From: Abelmoschus esculentus
Taxonomy: Eukaryota > Streptophyta > Magnoliopsida > Malvales > Malvaceae
DNA: 64,000 nucleotides
Direction: 5' to 3'
Assembly (NCBI GenBank): GCA_035048815.1
Contig: JAUCBN010000011.1
Coordinates: 10,069,501-10,133,500 of the forward strand
The notes under the pieces are model-generated. The model made no database searches. It was given only the letters and a program-made list of their open reading frames with translations, and was not told the origin of the DNA. Below, piece after piece: positions 1 to 12,416 of the stretch. Positions within the stretch are counted from its first letter, which is position 1. Each line of letters opens with the position of its first letter. The translations under genes were made by a program, and so were the position numbers.

Positions 1-1149
1 CTTTTTATCTCTATCCAAACGAGAAGCATAACTAAGAAAGATGGAGTTGTAAACGATCAAAACTGTCATGCAAAAAGTATCGCTATCTAGGATTGATTTT
101 ATCGGCAAACGATCATCAACCGAGTGGGAATAAATCTTTTCAAGTGACCACCGACAAAAACATAAATCAGAAAACTAACATCGATTGAATCTATATGTGA
201 ACAACAATCGATCGCTAGGGTATGCTGAAACATGCCACAAAGACAGATGATCAAATCACAAAACAAAAATATGTCATAAAGACAGAAGAAAAACATGTCA
301 CAGGGACATAGACAATGTGCTATAAAAGCAGAGATTTTCATTGAAATCGAAAACAAAAACAAAGACAATAATAGATTCGGTGGTCGATAATAATTGATTG
401 CCGACCACCGATCAAAGTGAAAAACGATAAAAAATATTTTAAGAGAAAAAAGGAACGACTAGGATATTTGAGATATTATAGGGTTTAACTTGAGTTACGA
501 GAAAGTTGACCTACTACGGACGATTAAACTAGTATTCAAAATTTAAGGTATTTCTTAGAATACTTTTGGCTTAATATAATTTCTCCCTAAATTTTTTCAT
601 TAAATTTTCTTTAGATTATATCTGTTTTCTCAATTTATCCGCTATATAGGAGTGATTTTAATCTAATTTATAAATTTTAAGTGATATAATGGGTTAAAAA
701 AATAAAAAGACAAATTAAAACACATAAATAATTTAGGGGGCAAAAAATATATTAAGAAATACAATTTTAAAATTTCAGCCACTTCATATTAATTATATTA
801 ATTTTTCACGTTTGTTTTAGAGTTCGTATTTAATACTAGAGTGTATGTTTGATGAATTTAGGAATTCTTTAACACTTAAAGTTGTACAAGCCCGTGTGCA
901 TACTAAAAAGATTGCGTTTGAAAGTCTTCGATCTTTGTTAATGATATCTTTATTTATTAATTTAATTTAAAAAATATAATTTTCAGGGAAAACCCTTTTC
1001 TAATTTTTTATTCAGAAAAATAATATTTAAGTCATTTTTAAATAATTATTTTAATTCAACAAAAATTTATTGTGTATCGGTCGTTTAGATAGAGACGAAA
1101 TTATATAAAATTTTAAAACGATTCATTATAAATTTGAACAGTTATACCT
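1..1149. other. AT-rich intergenic DNA with a diverged dispersed repeat
   Basis: No gene is seen. About 60-310 resembles a stretch at 5925-6175 (shared order of words such as actaa-atcg-tgaatct, gagcaacaa-caatcg, tatgctgaaaca) and, in reverse orientation, 5020-5235. This suggests an old dispersed repeat family. The rest is low-complexity AT-rich sequence. Confidence 0.4.
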
Positions 1150-1771
1150 CAGAGTGATTTCAAGGTGAGAAAGTTCTAGGTGGAACTTCGATGCAAGTTG
1201 AAAAAGGTACCATGGGCTAGGATTGTGCGGCAGCCCCTCTATTCTCAGGAATTCTTTTATTATTTGGTTAGTAGTCTTGAATAGGTTGCCTACTAAGACT
1301 CGTATGCTTTTTTAGGGTTGTGAGATTGATCCCTATATCTACTTTGTGGAGAGGTCATAGAAACTACAGATCACATATTTGTTTGGTGTAACTTTGTTAG
1401 GCAGTTATTGGTGTTGGTTCTTGGACACTATGACATACAATTTACGCATAGAGGGCAGACTGATCTCTGTGCTTGGTTGCAATCAAGGGCAAAAGGTAAG
1501 ATTTTGTTGACTGCTATCTTGAAGCTTTATTGGTGATGTGTCAACTATTTTTATTTGGCAGGAAAGGAATTTACATCTACATGGGCATAACCTTCGCACG
1601 GTTGAAATTTTATCCTTGGATATCAAATAAGATATTAGTATTAAATTTACAGGTTTTTCTGGGCCTTTATTTTTATTAGATAATTGAGAACTTTAACTTT
1701 TTTTATAGTTGTATTAACTGATTTTTTTTTTATAGTTCTTGGATGAATAAATAACATTTATCCAAAAAAAA
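1150..1771 (+). mobile_element. LINE (non-LTR retrotransposon) 3' end, degenerate
   Basis: Between about 1250 and 1500 the plus strand encodes a broken reverse-transcriptase zinc-binding tail (zf-RVT). Around 1270-1310 one frame reads WLVVLNRLPTKTRM. After an in-frame stop the next frame gives LCGEVIETTDHIFVWCNF, which keeps the C...H...C pattern of this domain. The relic ends in a short A-run at about 1763-1771 after an aataaataa stretch, as expected for the 3' end of a LINE. It is 5' truncated, contains a stop and a frameshift, and cannot be functional. Confidence 0.7.
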
Positions 1772-1959
1772 ATTCGAACAGTTACATTTAAACGGTGCCT
1801 AATTTTCATTTTCTAAACATTCTTGTCCATACTTTTACACTAAAGGCGCTGACTGATTTCTTCATGTCTTATTGTACACAGCAGACTAAGTGAAGAAACA
1901 ATGGTATTGTTGTGGCCTGTGGGGTCGTATTCAAGGTAAATGGCCACTGTTCCCTCCAT

Positions 1960-2814
1960 TCATGGTGGATTGTTCTCAAGGGAAGCAATGCGCCTCTGTA
2001 TCTGCAACACCACAAACAGGAACAGTTAATGGAGAAAACACAGTTTCAACACCCTGGGACTCCAGATTACCTTACCTGCAGCATTAGTTGAAATTTGGTA
2101 CGCAGAAAACAGTATTCACGTCTGATCGAATGGAAAGCTCCGACACAATCGTCCTTATTCCGGTCATCGGAAGCTTGACGGAGGTTAACACAAGCAAGTT
2201 TCAAGCGATGTGCACCAATGCTAGGAGAACAAGAAAACAAAGAACAGGACATTCAATTATGTTCATGGTATATGTACAAGGTGAATACCAGACAAATTAC
2301 AGACAGGTTAACAAAAGAACAGAGATATCATCTCTAAGAAGCATATCGTCGAACAGCTATATGACCTTGAGCTACTTCCTTTAAGTTGATGTACATATGA
2401 ATCCAGCTTGCTGAAATCAACGTTCTGATAGCTCCTGCGGTTGTATGAACTGTTAGGATTACAGACAGATCAACTTTCTAACACAAGTTTAATAGGTTTT
2501 AGATTACAAATGTCTGGTCAACTCAGTTATGATCCTCTCTGCATCGTTGCAAAACAAATTGATCACTTCATCCACGAAGTTGGGATGGCTCGAATCCTGT
2601 AGATCTTGAAGTTGATTGAACTGGTTGTCAAGCATTCCCTGGAAAAACAACATTAAAATCATCAAAAAAATGCATATTGATTATTCCATATCTCTAACAT
2701 TAACCCAAACAGTAAAAGGAACAAACAGAAGAAAGAACATGGTACCTCATCGAACATGTTTTGAACAAGGTTTCTGTGTTGTGTTTTGAGGGCGGCTATG
2801 GCCATAAGACTCAT
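1960..2814 (-). CDS. AHP: Histidine-containing phosphotransfer protein (AHP type)
   Basis: Five exons on the minus strand: 2814-2746, 2638-2508, 2434-2366, 2220-2076 and 2001-1960, all with GT-AG introns in matching phase, giving 151 residues, the usual AHP length. The phospho-acceptor motif HQLKGSSSS is split across exons 3 and 4; the histidine is residue 82. Residues 24-66 match the conserved AHP helix (GMLDNQF...LQD...PNFVDEVI). In this family the protein carries phosphate from cytokinin-sensing hybrid histidine kinases to nuclear response regulators, shuttling between cytosol and nucleus. The conserved His separates it from AHP6-type pseudo-phosphotransfer inhibitors. A minus-strand TATA box lies about 70 bp upstream. 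The last coding exon is only 13 codons and was chosen because the exon 4 donor gtaagg and an acceptor at 2002 restore a family-like charged tail; reading through exon 4 would add only VR. Confidence 0.9.
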
Positions 2815-2884
2815 TATGAAGATTTAATTAACACTGAATCTGAAGCGCTAGATGAGATGAGTCAGATGCAATGAAGCTACTCGG

Positions 2885-2892
2885 TTTATATA
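2885..2892 (-). promoter_or_regulatory. TATA box of the AHP gene
   Basis: Minus-strand TATATAAA lies about 70 bp upstream of the AHP start codon. It would place transcription initiation near 2855 and give a short leader. Confidence 0.55.
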
Positions 2893-2929
2893 AGGGAAAG
2901 AAAAAACAAAACAGCCTACTTCCAAGCCT

Positions 2930-3510
2930 AGAAAGAAGGGTGGGATTGGATTATCTGTATTTTATTGTTATTTCGATTTTTAAGGTTTCGGGTCATAATG
3001 AATCGAGTTAAGTTCGAGTTTGATCAGATTTGACTTGATTAGAAAATAATGTTATTGAGTTTGGTTTGAGTTCGAGGCTTGACAAGTTCGAAATTTTAGG
3101 TTGAAGATTGGCTCGTAAACAATATTATTGGGCTCGGCTCGATCGATTCAAAATAAATAATTTTATTATATTTTTTCTATAAAAGATAGAGTCTCGTTAA
3201 AAATCTTTTTCATAACCAACATCGAAAACAAATTCAATATCGGGAAAGAAAAAAAGTACTCATTTTATTTTAGTTTATTTATTTTTTAGTGGATTTATTT
3301 TATTTTATTGTTTTCTTTTGCTAAAGATACTATTTTTAGTGTAGATGTATTATATATATAATACAATTCTTTCGAGATATTAACGAACTTTTTGAGTTAA
3401 ACTTTAGTAGGTTCGGTCCGGTTTGTTAACGTCTCGAGACGACCTTTGGCCGAGCAGAGTCCAAGTTGCTCGCGAGTCGGTCAGGCTCGTAATCACCCCT
3501 AATTATGACT
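2930..3510. repeat. Degenerate inverted-repeat element with cgag/ctcg words
   Basis: The stretch opens with a gggtcataatgaatcgag-like end and closes with gctcgtaatcaccccta, with many cgagtt, ggctcg and ctcgag words between. This is the typical look of an old plant MITE. No clean target duplication was found. Confidence 0.3.
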
Positions 3511-4174
3511 AATCTAAACTGACTCACGTTATATATCTAATTTTGATAGGTGAATCTCACCGTAGAATTTTTTTCTATATACACAACACAATTCAAAATT
3601 TATTTAAGCGAAACTAAACTATTTACTAGTTAGACCAGTCCCGAATATTAATTCATATGTTTTTTTCCTTTACTTTTTCGGTGACTTTTTTGTATTTTAC
3701 TACACAAAGTCAAAGTCAAATAGTTTGGTTTCTCCCAAATAAAAAACAATCTTTGGTGCGTGCGTTTCCCTTCCCCACCTTCCCTCTCTCGTGTGCTCCA
3801 TCATTGCTTTCCCCATCACTTTTATCAATTGTCAATGGGTCGTATCACTTTAGAGAAGTTGATTTACAAGAGAGTTGACATTTATATTGACTTTTTAGGA
3901 CCAAACAGGAATAAATATTTAATTTGGGATGTGTTAAGAATCATTTTTCTTACCAAAACTAATTGCAATGTTTTCTTTTGTACTCATTAATTTTTAAAAT
4001 ATTTATATTGGGTATTTTTTTTTATTATTTATATTATTGTAACAAAAATAAATACCAATTGAACTAAAATTCAATTAAGAGTTACATTTATAATATTATT
4101 TTTATATATACATATATTGAAGTTAAAAATATGAATTTGATCGATATATTTAGGGATATGAAAAAACTTCGATT
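3511..4174. other. Intergenic, nothing recognised
   Basis: AT-rich sequence. Short open frames around 3657-3990 have no recognisable protein features and look like chance. Confidence 0.4.
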
Positions 4175-4280
4175 ATTTGGTCTCGTTTCCGGATTCAATA
4201 AGATCCGTTAGATTTTTATCTGATATTAGTTCTGGTGGGATCAGGATTGAATCCAAAATTTAGGTCTCGGTCATAATTGG

Positions 4281-4388
4281 GACCGGGACTGAATCTTGAT
4301 CTTTTGGACCTGGTCCCCGGTGGGTACTCAATAGGACCGGGACTGAATCTTGATCTTTTGGACCTGGTCCCCGGTGGGTACTCAATAG
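4281..4388. repeat. Tandem duplication of a 54-bp unit
   Basis: Two adjacent identical 54-bp copies (4281-4334 and 4335-4388) begin gaccgggactgaatc and end gtactcaatag. A third partial start (gaccgggacc) follows. They sit inside a roughly 4175-4765 repeat rich in gggacc/ggtccc words that ends in ttaatcacccctaa, again MITE-like. Confidence 0.85.
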
Positions 4389-5019
4389 GACCGGGACCAA
4401 TACTAAATAACCGATATTGATTTTCTTTTGTTTATTTTTCTTATCAAACTTTCTCTTTATGTATGAATATTATAAGTATACTAGTTTTAAAACTTTAATT
4501 TTCAAGCCTATAATATTCTAATTTTATTATTTAATATTATTATTGGTGTTTTTTTTTCTCCAATTACTAAATTTTTTTTAATAATAAATTAATTGATCGG
4601 GTACCCAGTATTGGTATCGGTTCACATCAATAATGAGACCGGTTCTTAAAATTTAAGATCGGTATAATCGGGACCAGGACTGATTCCAATTTTTAGGAAC
4701 TGATGATTACCGAGATCAAGACCAATTCTATTTAAATTGACTGGATACTCGTTCTTAATCACCCCTAAATATATTAAATGATATATGATAAGGCTTTATG
4801 ACACAAAATTATCGGGTTTTAAGTTTGAACGTAGACAACCTCCTTCCCCTTAAAAACACGCATAGCATTTAAAAAAAATTGAACCTTAAAGATAATATTA
4901 TTAAAAAATATAATTAATTTTAAAATGATTTGTATGATATTAATTTTAGTGTTGATTATCGATCATTGAATTTATTTTTATTTTTTTATTATTTTCACAT
5001 TTTAATAAGATTTTTTTGT

Positions 5020-6175
5020 GTGCGTATCACATGTTTTTTATCCTCGTCATATTCAAACACTTTAGCATACACTTGTAGTCGTTTGTTGCTCTCATAGAGA
5101 TTTTAACGGTGTTATTTTTATTATAATTTTGTCAGTAGTCATAGAAAATTAAATCCTTACACGGTTAATGATTGTCGATATAACCAGTCTTGGATAACAG
5201 AATATTCTACCTGATAGTTTGGATCGTTACTACTTTTTCACTAATTATACGTTTCGATTAGATAAAAATAAAAAAATTCAAAAAAACTTTTTAATTTTAA
5301 TGATATATTTATCTCTAAATTTTTTTTTTTATTTTTAAATTATACAAAATTTTATTAAATTAGTCTCAGTATGCTCATTTCTAAATACATTATACTTATT
5401 ATTGCGCCAATCCATTATCCATCATCACCGTATTTTCCCAATGTCAACCCCACCATTTAATTTCCATTGTGAAGGTCACTTTTCTTGATCCTAATCTCAT
5501 CAATTGGTCACAATCATATAAGGGTTAACATATAGTAATCTTGATTATACAAAAAGAAAATTAAATTCATAACACAATTTTGATATATAAGTGGAGTCGG
5601 TGAAATGACACTTATTTTTATACTTTATTGAAAGTGGTATATAAAGATTTTTTTTATATAATCGTTCGTATTTTTTAATATATACTTTATTGAATATGAT
5701 ATTTATGTTAATGTACATGACGATTCAATTTTTGAATCAATAAATTTAGAGTTTAAATTAAATTATGATATTGTATATTTTTTTATTAAAATTATAGAAG
5801 ATATTAAGGTTATAATACATTCATAATTTGGAATAATAAAACTAATATATTAAATTTTTTTATAATTCAATTCTCTAATCGAATCGTGTAATGAGTAAAA
5901 AAGATAGTAGTGAGCGATTTATTCCATCAGACAAAATATCTTACTATGTAGGACTGGTTACATTGTCAAACAATCATTAATTGAGTGAGAATCTAACTTT
6001 CCATGACAATTAACAAAATTATAACGAAAACTAATGTCGTTAAAATCTTTGTACGAGCAACAAACAATCGTTAAAGTATATTGAAAACATACTATAAAAA
6101 TATATGAAACGAGGAAAAAAATAAAAAACGTGTTTCAAAAAACATAGATTCTTATTAAAATATAAAAAATAAAAA
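5020..6175. repeat. Inverted pair of dispersed repeat copies
   Basis: About 5020-5235 read in reverse complement resembles about 5925-6175 (words such as cgttaaaatct, gagcaacaaac, gtatgct/gtatatt in the same order). A third diverged copy is at 60-310. The spacer is AT-rich and has no gene. Confidence 0.45.
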
Positions 6176-6328
6176 ATGTATTAAATTTACCGTTGAGGTC
6201 TTAAAACTTTAAATTTTAAGTTTAAGTTTTATCTTATATAAATCTTATATATTAGATTTTTTTACTGAAAATACTTGTTGGGTTCGAATATTTCAAGTTA
6301 TATACGATCTCTTTTTCAGTTCCAAACA

Positions 6329-6874
6329 AGGATATGTATTATTCGGTTTTCACCGAATTAACCGACTGAACCAAAATTATTTCGATTAATTCGGTCGGTT
6401 AATTTTGATAAATTTGATTAACGGTTATTTTTTTAAAATTTGGTTATCGGTTAATTCAGTTCAAAATTCATTAATTAATTAAATTAACCAACATTATTAT
6501 ATATTAAATATTATATTTATTATATTTATTTATTTTTAGTCATTTACCTTTAATAAATTATAAAATATTCATTAATTTTTTATATTATAAAATGGTCACT
6601 AAATTTTATATTAAATTAATATAAAATAAAATTTAGTGACTAAAAAATATTTTAGTATAATTTAGTGACCTATTATGTAATTTAACTAAATTTTATAATA
6701 AAATTCGGTTAATTCAATTAATTCGACTAACTAATCAAAATAATTTTAATTCAGTTAATTTGGTTAAAGGTAATTCAGTTCGGTTAACGATTAAGATTTT
6801 AAAATTTTCGATTAATTCAGTTTTGATTAATTCAATTCAACCACCGATCTAATTAACCGAATGCACACCCGTAA
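6329..6874. mobile_element. 546-bp TIR element with a 9-bp target duplication
   Basis: The element is flanked by TTCCAAACA on both sides (6320-6328 and 6875-6883). The ends are imperfect inverted repeats containing attcggtt, and the interior is full of ggttaattcgg/ccgaattaacc words in both orientations. It is a non-coding MITE. The 9-bp duplication would fit a Mutator-like mover, and an 8-bp reading would fit hAT. Confidence 0.65.
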
Positions 6875-6883
6875 TTCCAAACA

Positions 6884-9355
6884 TAGGTTTTCTTTTAGTA
6901 ACATATTCAATGAATTAAAATATATATATATGATTGGGTCATACTTTTTAAAATTTCCGTGGCCAATTTAGTTAATATGTCTAGTTGATCGGATGGCTTA
7001 ATTAAAATATTATATCTTGATTCGATTTTGTTGACTACATGGATATTTAAAAAGAAAACAAATCTTTTATTCACTATTTCCATATTTTGCTTTCTTGGTA
7101 AATTACATCCAAGGTCATTTGATTATAAATTTAATAATAAATATATTATTTTTTTTAAAGTTATAAATATATCATTCAATAATAAAATTATTACAGAGAG
7201 ATCACTCAGCTTGTAAACATATCATTCAAATAAAAATTATTACAAACACGTTACTCGATTAATATATTTTTATAATTATGTTACTTTTTTCAATCAGTTT
7301 GATCTTAATTTAAGATAATTTAATTGTTAATATTTAAAAATTTTATCATTTTGATCTTTATTCTTCTCTTAAACATCTTATCTTTATCTCATAATATTAA
7401 ATTACTTTTCATGTATAATAATAATTTAACAGTAATTTATTGTTTTACGATAAAATATAATTATCGAATTAATTTGATTTATGAGCTCGCTTGCTTTGGC
7501 ATTATAGTAAAAAAAACTAAATTGATGGATTTTTAAAATATAAATAATTAAATTGTTTGACTTGTTTTAGGATAAAATTAATTAAATGTAGAAATTTTGG
7601 GACTAAAATGTTATTATACAAAATAAAAATGACTTATTTATAACAGCATGGTAATTGATTGACTCGAACGTAATGATATATTTTTTATGACAATTTTGTA
7701 ACTTTTATAAATAAAAGAAATAAAATTTGTTAATTTTTTTTTACATATTTCCATCTCTTTGTTGAATGTCTTTTACCATGGACAAATTAAACGAGGGCGG
7801 AGAGGGATAATTATCCTTTTATAAGATTTTTTATTTTTGTTTTTATTTAATTTTTTTAAAATTTTAATTTATTTATAAATTTTTTTTTCAAATATTTATG
7901 TTTAGTCCCAATAATAGGGGCTTAATCGCAAAAAATAATTTTAAAGACCTAATTATAAAATATATAAAAGAGGTATTATTGCTAAATATCCCTAAAAATA
8001 TAAGAAAAAAATTATACAATTAATCTTAGATCAGATCGATTAGGTTTAAAAAAAATATACAATTTATAAGTTGTTGACTTGAAAGGGTGTGTTATAACTT
8101 TATAACTTACTCGTTTGCTTTACTTTAAATAGAACAAGGATAACTTCGTCAAGAAATATCTATTTCAAGTGACGTACAACATATCGATCTAGTGAATGAA
8201 GACATATCTGTAACATATGTCATCAGACTTAGATTTTTATTCATTTGAATCAATATGATATATAATTATTTGTGACTTCTCGTAAAATAATCTCATAATT
8301 AGAGTAGTTAAGGTTAATCGCTATTATGTCATAAGTCAAATAAGAATTAATCGGTATAAAAGAATCTAATTGTTACTCAAATATTGATTTATTTTACTTT
8401 TTAAAAGATTATTTTATATGATGTCTACCGATTCATTCAGTAATTGTATCGAACGGCCCTTTTAACTTATTTAAGATTATTTTAATCAAATAAAAATAAG
8501 TTTTATTATATCCGATAAATTATTTATTAAAATAAATATTTACTAAATAAAAGTAATTATCTCAATAATTTAACGTTATCAATATAAATAATTAATCTAA
8601 ACATCATATCGTATATAAACTAATAATTATTACATCTTAGTATTTATTTCAAGACTTGAGTAACATTATATATATGTATATATTAATTTTATATTATATA
8701 TATTTTTATTTTCATAAAATACAATATTTTAATTTTAACAGAATATATTATTTAAATAATTTCTCGATTATATCACATTTTTTTAGTCCACGGATTATGA
8801 AAATGACAGTAACATGTCAATTAACAGAATTTGGTAAATAATAAATTTAGTTCTAAATTTTTATATTTTTTAATTTGACTTTGATTCTAATTTTTAAGAT
8901 GTACATATTAATTCAATTTCAACTTATAAAAATTTCAATATATATGTTACGATAAAAACATAATAATTTTATTTTAATATTTTATGGCTTACGGTTTATT
9001 TTTAGGAATGTATACGGGTCGAGTTGGGCTTTTTATCAACTTGAATATAATTCAAAAAATAATTACTGTAACCCAAAACCGATAAGATCTTATTATTTTA
9101 AAAACTTGACCCAAAAATTACATAATCCAACACGAACATGACCTGATTCGATTTATAAGAAGTAATTATAGGGACTTAATCGCAAAAAAATAATTTTAAA
9201 GACCTAATTATAAAAATATATAAAAAAATATTATTGCTAAATATCTTAAAAATATAAGAAAAAATTATACAATTAATCTTAGATCAGATCGATTAAATTT
9301 GTTTCTTCCTTAACCTAGCCTTAACCCCAACTAAATTCACTTTTAATAAAAAAAA
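6884..9355. other. AT-rich intergenic DNA with a 130-bp direct repeat
   Basis: No gene is recognised; open frames at 7028, 7324 and 8656 are AT-driven. About 7916-8050 and 9173-9303 are direct copies of one sequence (starting at ggacttaatcgc or its variant, through aattttaaagacctaatt, to agatcagatcgatta), differing by a few substitutions and short indels. They are about 1.25 kb apart. Confidence 0.5.
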
Positions 9356-9683
9356 AGGATAAACTACACCAGTGACCACCCAACTATTTGGGGATACCTA
9401 TTTTGACCACTCAACTAAAGAACTCGTCAATCAGGTACCCCAACTTTGAAACCCTACCTATTTTGGCCACCGCCGTTAAAATTCTGACGGAAAAGTTAAC
9501 AGCAGTGACGTGACTGTTAATTAAAATCGGTAAAATTACATATTTAATCCCTCTAATTTATTTATTTTTTTAATTTAATCATAATTTTAAATTAATAAAT
9601 AAAATTAATCATTCAATCGATTGATGAAATTAATAAAATGATTAGTGGAAGAAATAAAATACAAACTTTTTTGCATGTAAAGA

Positions 9684-9744
9684 GACTTGAACCCACAACC
9701 TCAAGCATAACAAACACCCAATCAACAGGTGAACCAATAGGCTA
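9684..9744 (-). repeat. tRNA-like module (A and B boxes), left side of fold-back
   Basis: On the minus strand an A-box-like tagcctattggtt precedes a B-box GGGTTCAAGTC (reverse of 9684-9694). It does not fold into a complete cloverleaf with paired acceptor ends that I can see, so it is called tRNA-derived sequence and not a tRNA gene. Confidence 0.45.
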
Positions 9745-10349
9745 AGTTATTTCTTGTGTCATAGTGTATTCACATGTATTATTAAGTGATCCAGTTTTAG
9801 TAAAAGCCTAGAATAACAAAATTTCAAGTCGATTAATATTTAAATTAAAACATTAAATATTTAAATTAAAACATTAAATATTTAAATTAAAATAATAAAA
9901 TATTTAACAAATAAATCAAAATAATTAAATATTTAAAATATATATATATTAAATATTCAAATAATATTAAATATATAAATAAAAATATTAGTTGAAAATT
10001 AATAAATATTCGAATAAAAATATTTATATTTTAAATATTCAAATAAAAATCATGAATATTCGAATATTTGAATTAAAAATATTAGAAAAAAATATTTAGA
10101 TTTTAATTATCAACAAAAAATATAAAAATATTTAAACAACAAAATTTAAATATTCGAATAATTAAAATCTAAATATTTTTATTTGAATATTTAGATTTTA
10201 ATTTATTCGAATAATTAAAATCTAAATATTTAATATTTTTATTTAAATATTAATTGATTTAAACGGTTGGTCTTTGTCATGGTAATTCAAATGCTAAGAT
10301 ATAACCATTTAATATTGTATTTTCGGGTTTCATATCATGTATATTACAT

Positions 10350-10415
10350 TGGCTTAGTGGTTAAGCTCTTTGTTTTACAAGTAAGAGGGCGTGGGTTCAA
10401 GTCTCCTCTATGGCA
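10350..10415 (+). repeat. tRNA-like module (A and B boxes), right side of fold-back
   Basis: TGGCTTAGTGGTTAAGC at 10350 resembles a Pol III A box and GGGTTCAAGTC at 10393-10403 matches a B box; the spacing of about 43 nt is tRNA-like. Acceptor-stem pairing is not evident. It faces the left module and is probably a tRNA/SINE-derived piece captured by the element. Confidence 0.45.
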
Positions 10416-10766
10416 TTGAAACAACATTTTCATTCTTTCTTTCTTTCTCACCAACCAGGTGGTGTCACAACTGCATCGGATAATTAATTTTATTTATTAA
10501 TTTATTTTTATGATTAATTTAAAATAATAAATAAATTAGAGGGATTAAATGTGTAATTTTATAACTTTTAATTAACGTCCACGTCATCGCCATTAACTGC
10601 CACGTCATCACTATTAACTTTTTCGTCAGAATTTTAACGGCAGTGGCCAAAATAGGTAGGGTTTCAAAGTTGGGGTACCTGATTGACGAGTTCTTTAGTT
10701 GGGTGGTCAAAATAGGTATCCCCAAATAGTTGGGTGATCACTGATGTAGTTTACCCTAAAAAAAAT

Positions 10767-12240
10767 AAACTGCATAAATAGTAATAGTACTATGATTTTG
10801 GTATCGAATTAAACATAATTTTTTAAAAAATAATAAATATAACACTTAACTTTTAAGATAATTTCAGGATAATCTTCCGCTGTTAAAACTAACAAACGGA
10901 TGAATGATTGTTGAAAATAAAATAATATAATTATAAATTAAATAATGACACGTATGATTACCTTATAATTTATTAGACTAGAAAAGGCAATAACATATAA
11001 CCAAAACGGACCTTGCCTGCATCAAAATCCAAAGCTAAAGCAATATCAGAAGCCTCAGGGTTCACTGTCTGTCCGGTTTTGATGCATTGCAGACGAATAA
11101 AAAAGAAATAAATTAAAAATCTTTATAAAGAATCAAACCCCAAAAATGGCAGGAAATCATTATAGTTTATGTTTTGGGTAAAATGTATAAATGGTCCCTA
11201 AATTTTTAAGGTAGATTTATTTTAGTCACTATATTCTTAAAATATTTGATAAAATTACTGAACTTTTAAGGTAGATTCATTTTGGTTATTATACTTCTAA
11301 AATATTTGATAAAGTCACCCAAATTTTAATTTTTATTCGGTAAGATCATCCAACTTTTACTTTGCATTCGATAAGGTCACTAAACTTTTATTTACATTCG
11401 AAAAGGTCTCTACCGTTAAAACGACTCGAACTTGTTAAAATTGAAGTGAATCAAAAAAATTCAAAAAAATCAATTTATAAAAATATATTGACTCAACTCG
11501 AATAACTCAAAAATTTTTAACTCGACTCACTCAAACGTTAACCCCTACCCTACCTTATAGACCAAGCAAATTAAACAAATTTACTTTTTTTGGTTTATTA
11601 TTTACAAACAATTTTTAATAAAAAATTAAAATTCATTTTTACTAAGGCCACTAATTGAATTTAGAAATATATTAACTTTCTCCTTTGTTTATTATTCATG
11701 AGCAAGTTTTCAATTCATTTATAAGTAGATCTTTATTATTGAGAAATTACTTACTTAAAAATTGTTATTTAATATTTTGTAATATTAAAACCTACATACA
11801 AATATTATAAAAAGATATATCTATTTAAATTCGTTACCGTTATAATCCTAATTTTAAAAATATAATATGTGATAGTGTTTATCCTAAATAATGATATAAT
11901 TTTTATAATTGGTACAAATATTTTTATATCGTATTATTTCTAAGATTATTATTTTATATATAAATGCTATTTTTTATTTTTACAAATATCTTATTTTTAA
12001 GATTTAAAATTTTAATTTAAGATTTAAAATTTATATAATAATTTAAAATTTAAGTTTATTGTTAAAAATAAAATTTATAGTTAAAATTTAAAATTTAAAT
12101 TTAAATTTAAATTTTAATCTATGAACCTTGAATACTAATTTAAAACCTAAAATTCTAGTATTACGTTTTTTAAATTTTAAGCTCAAGATCTCCTGGTTGT
12201 CCGATTTCCACGTATTCCCTCATAAAATAAAACCACGTTG
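10767..12240. other. Intergenic repeats, no gene
   Basis: AT-rich. About 11170-11420 repeats phrases such as aaatttttaaggtagattyattttrgt several times. About 11430-11560 resembles, in reverse, the GGGGTGAG repeat family seen at 49224. No coding sequence is supported. Confidence 0.4.
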
Positions 12241-12281
12241 ATATCTTGATTGAACCAAAAAAGCTGCCAATGGTAAAATCG

Positions 12282-12416
12282 CACGTGTTCCACCTTCCCT
12301 CTACCCACGTGTCAGATAACCTATCTGCTTCGTGTTTCCCTTCCCAGTTTCCCTCGCACGTGCCGGAGCCCACAATGAGTCATCGCTATCATCTACGTGG
12401 CAGAAATACGATACGT
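12282..12416 (+). promoter_or_regulatory. Cluster of five ACGT-core elements plus TGAGTCA
   Basis: Within 135 bp upstream of the bZIP-like gene there are CACGTGTT (12282), CACGTGTC (12306), GCACGTGC (12356), TACGTGGC (12394) and TACGTGGC (12412). TGAGTCA (a GCN4-like site) is at 12376. These cores are classic plant bZIP sites (G-box/ABRE), so bZIP or ABA-linked control of the gene at 12559 is a reasonable inference. Confidence 0.6.

Larger units (their letters stand above)
9356..10757. mobile_element. 1.4-kb fold-back element with about 220-bp terminal inverted repeats
   Basis: The left arm (from 9356, aggataaactacaccagtga) and the right arm (ending 10757, gtagtttaccct) are inverted copies for about 220 bp, sharing words such as ttggggatacctattttgacc and ctcgtcaatcaggtacc. 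Poly-A-rich flanks (taaaaaaaa) look like an 8-9-bp target duplication. No transposase is seen; the open frame on the minus strand at 10519-10725 is only the arm read through. Inner flanks carry two tRNA-like modules in opposite orientation. It is probably a non-autonomous Mutator-like or fold-back element. Confidence 0.75.

Noticed and set aside
10350..10415. A functional tRNA gene
   Set aside because: A and B boxes are present, but no paired acceptor stem or intact cloverleaf could be drawn; it sits inside a transposable element.
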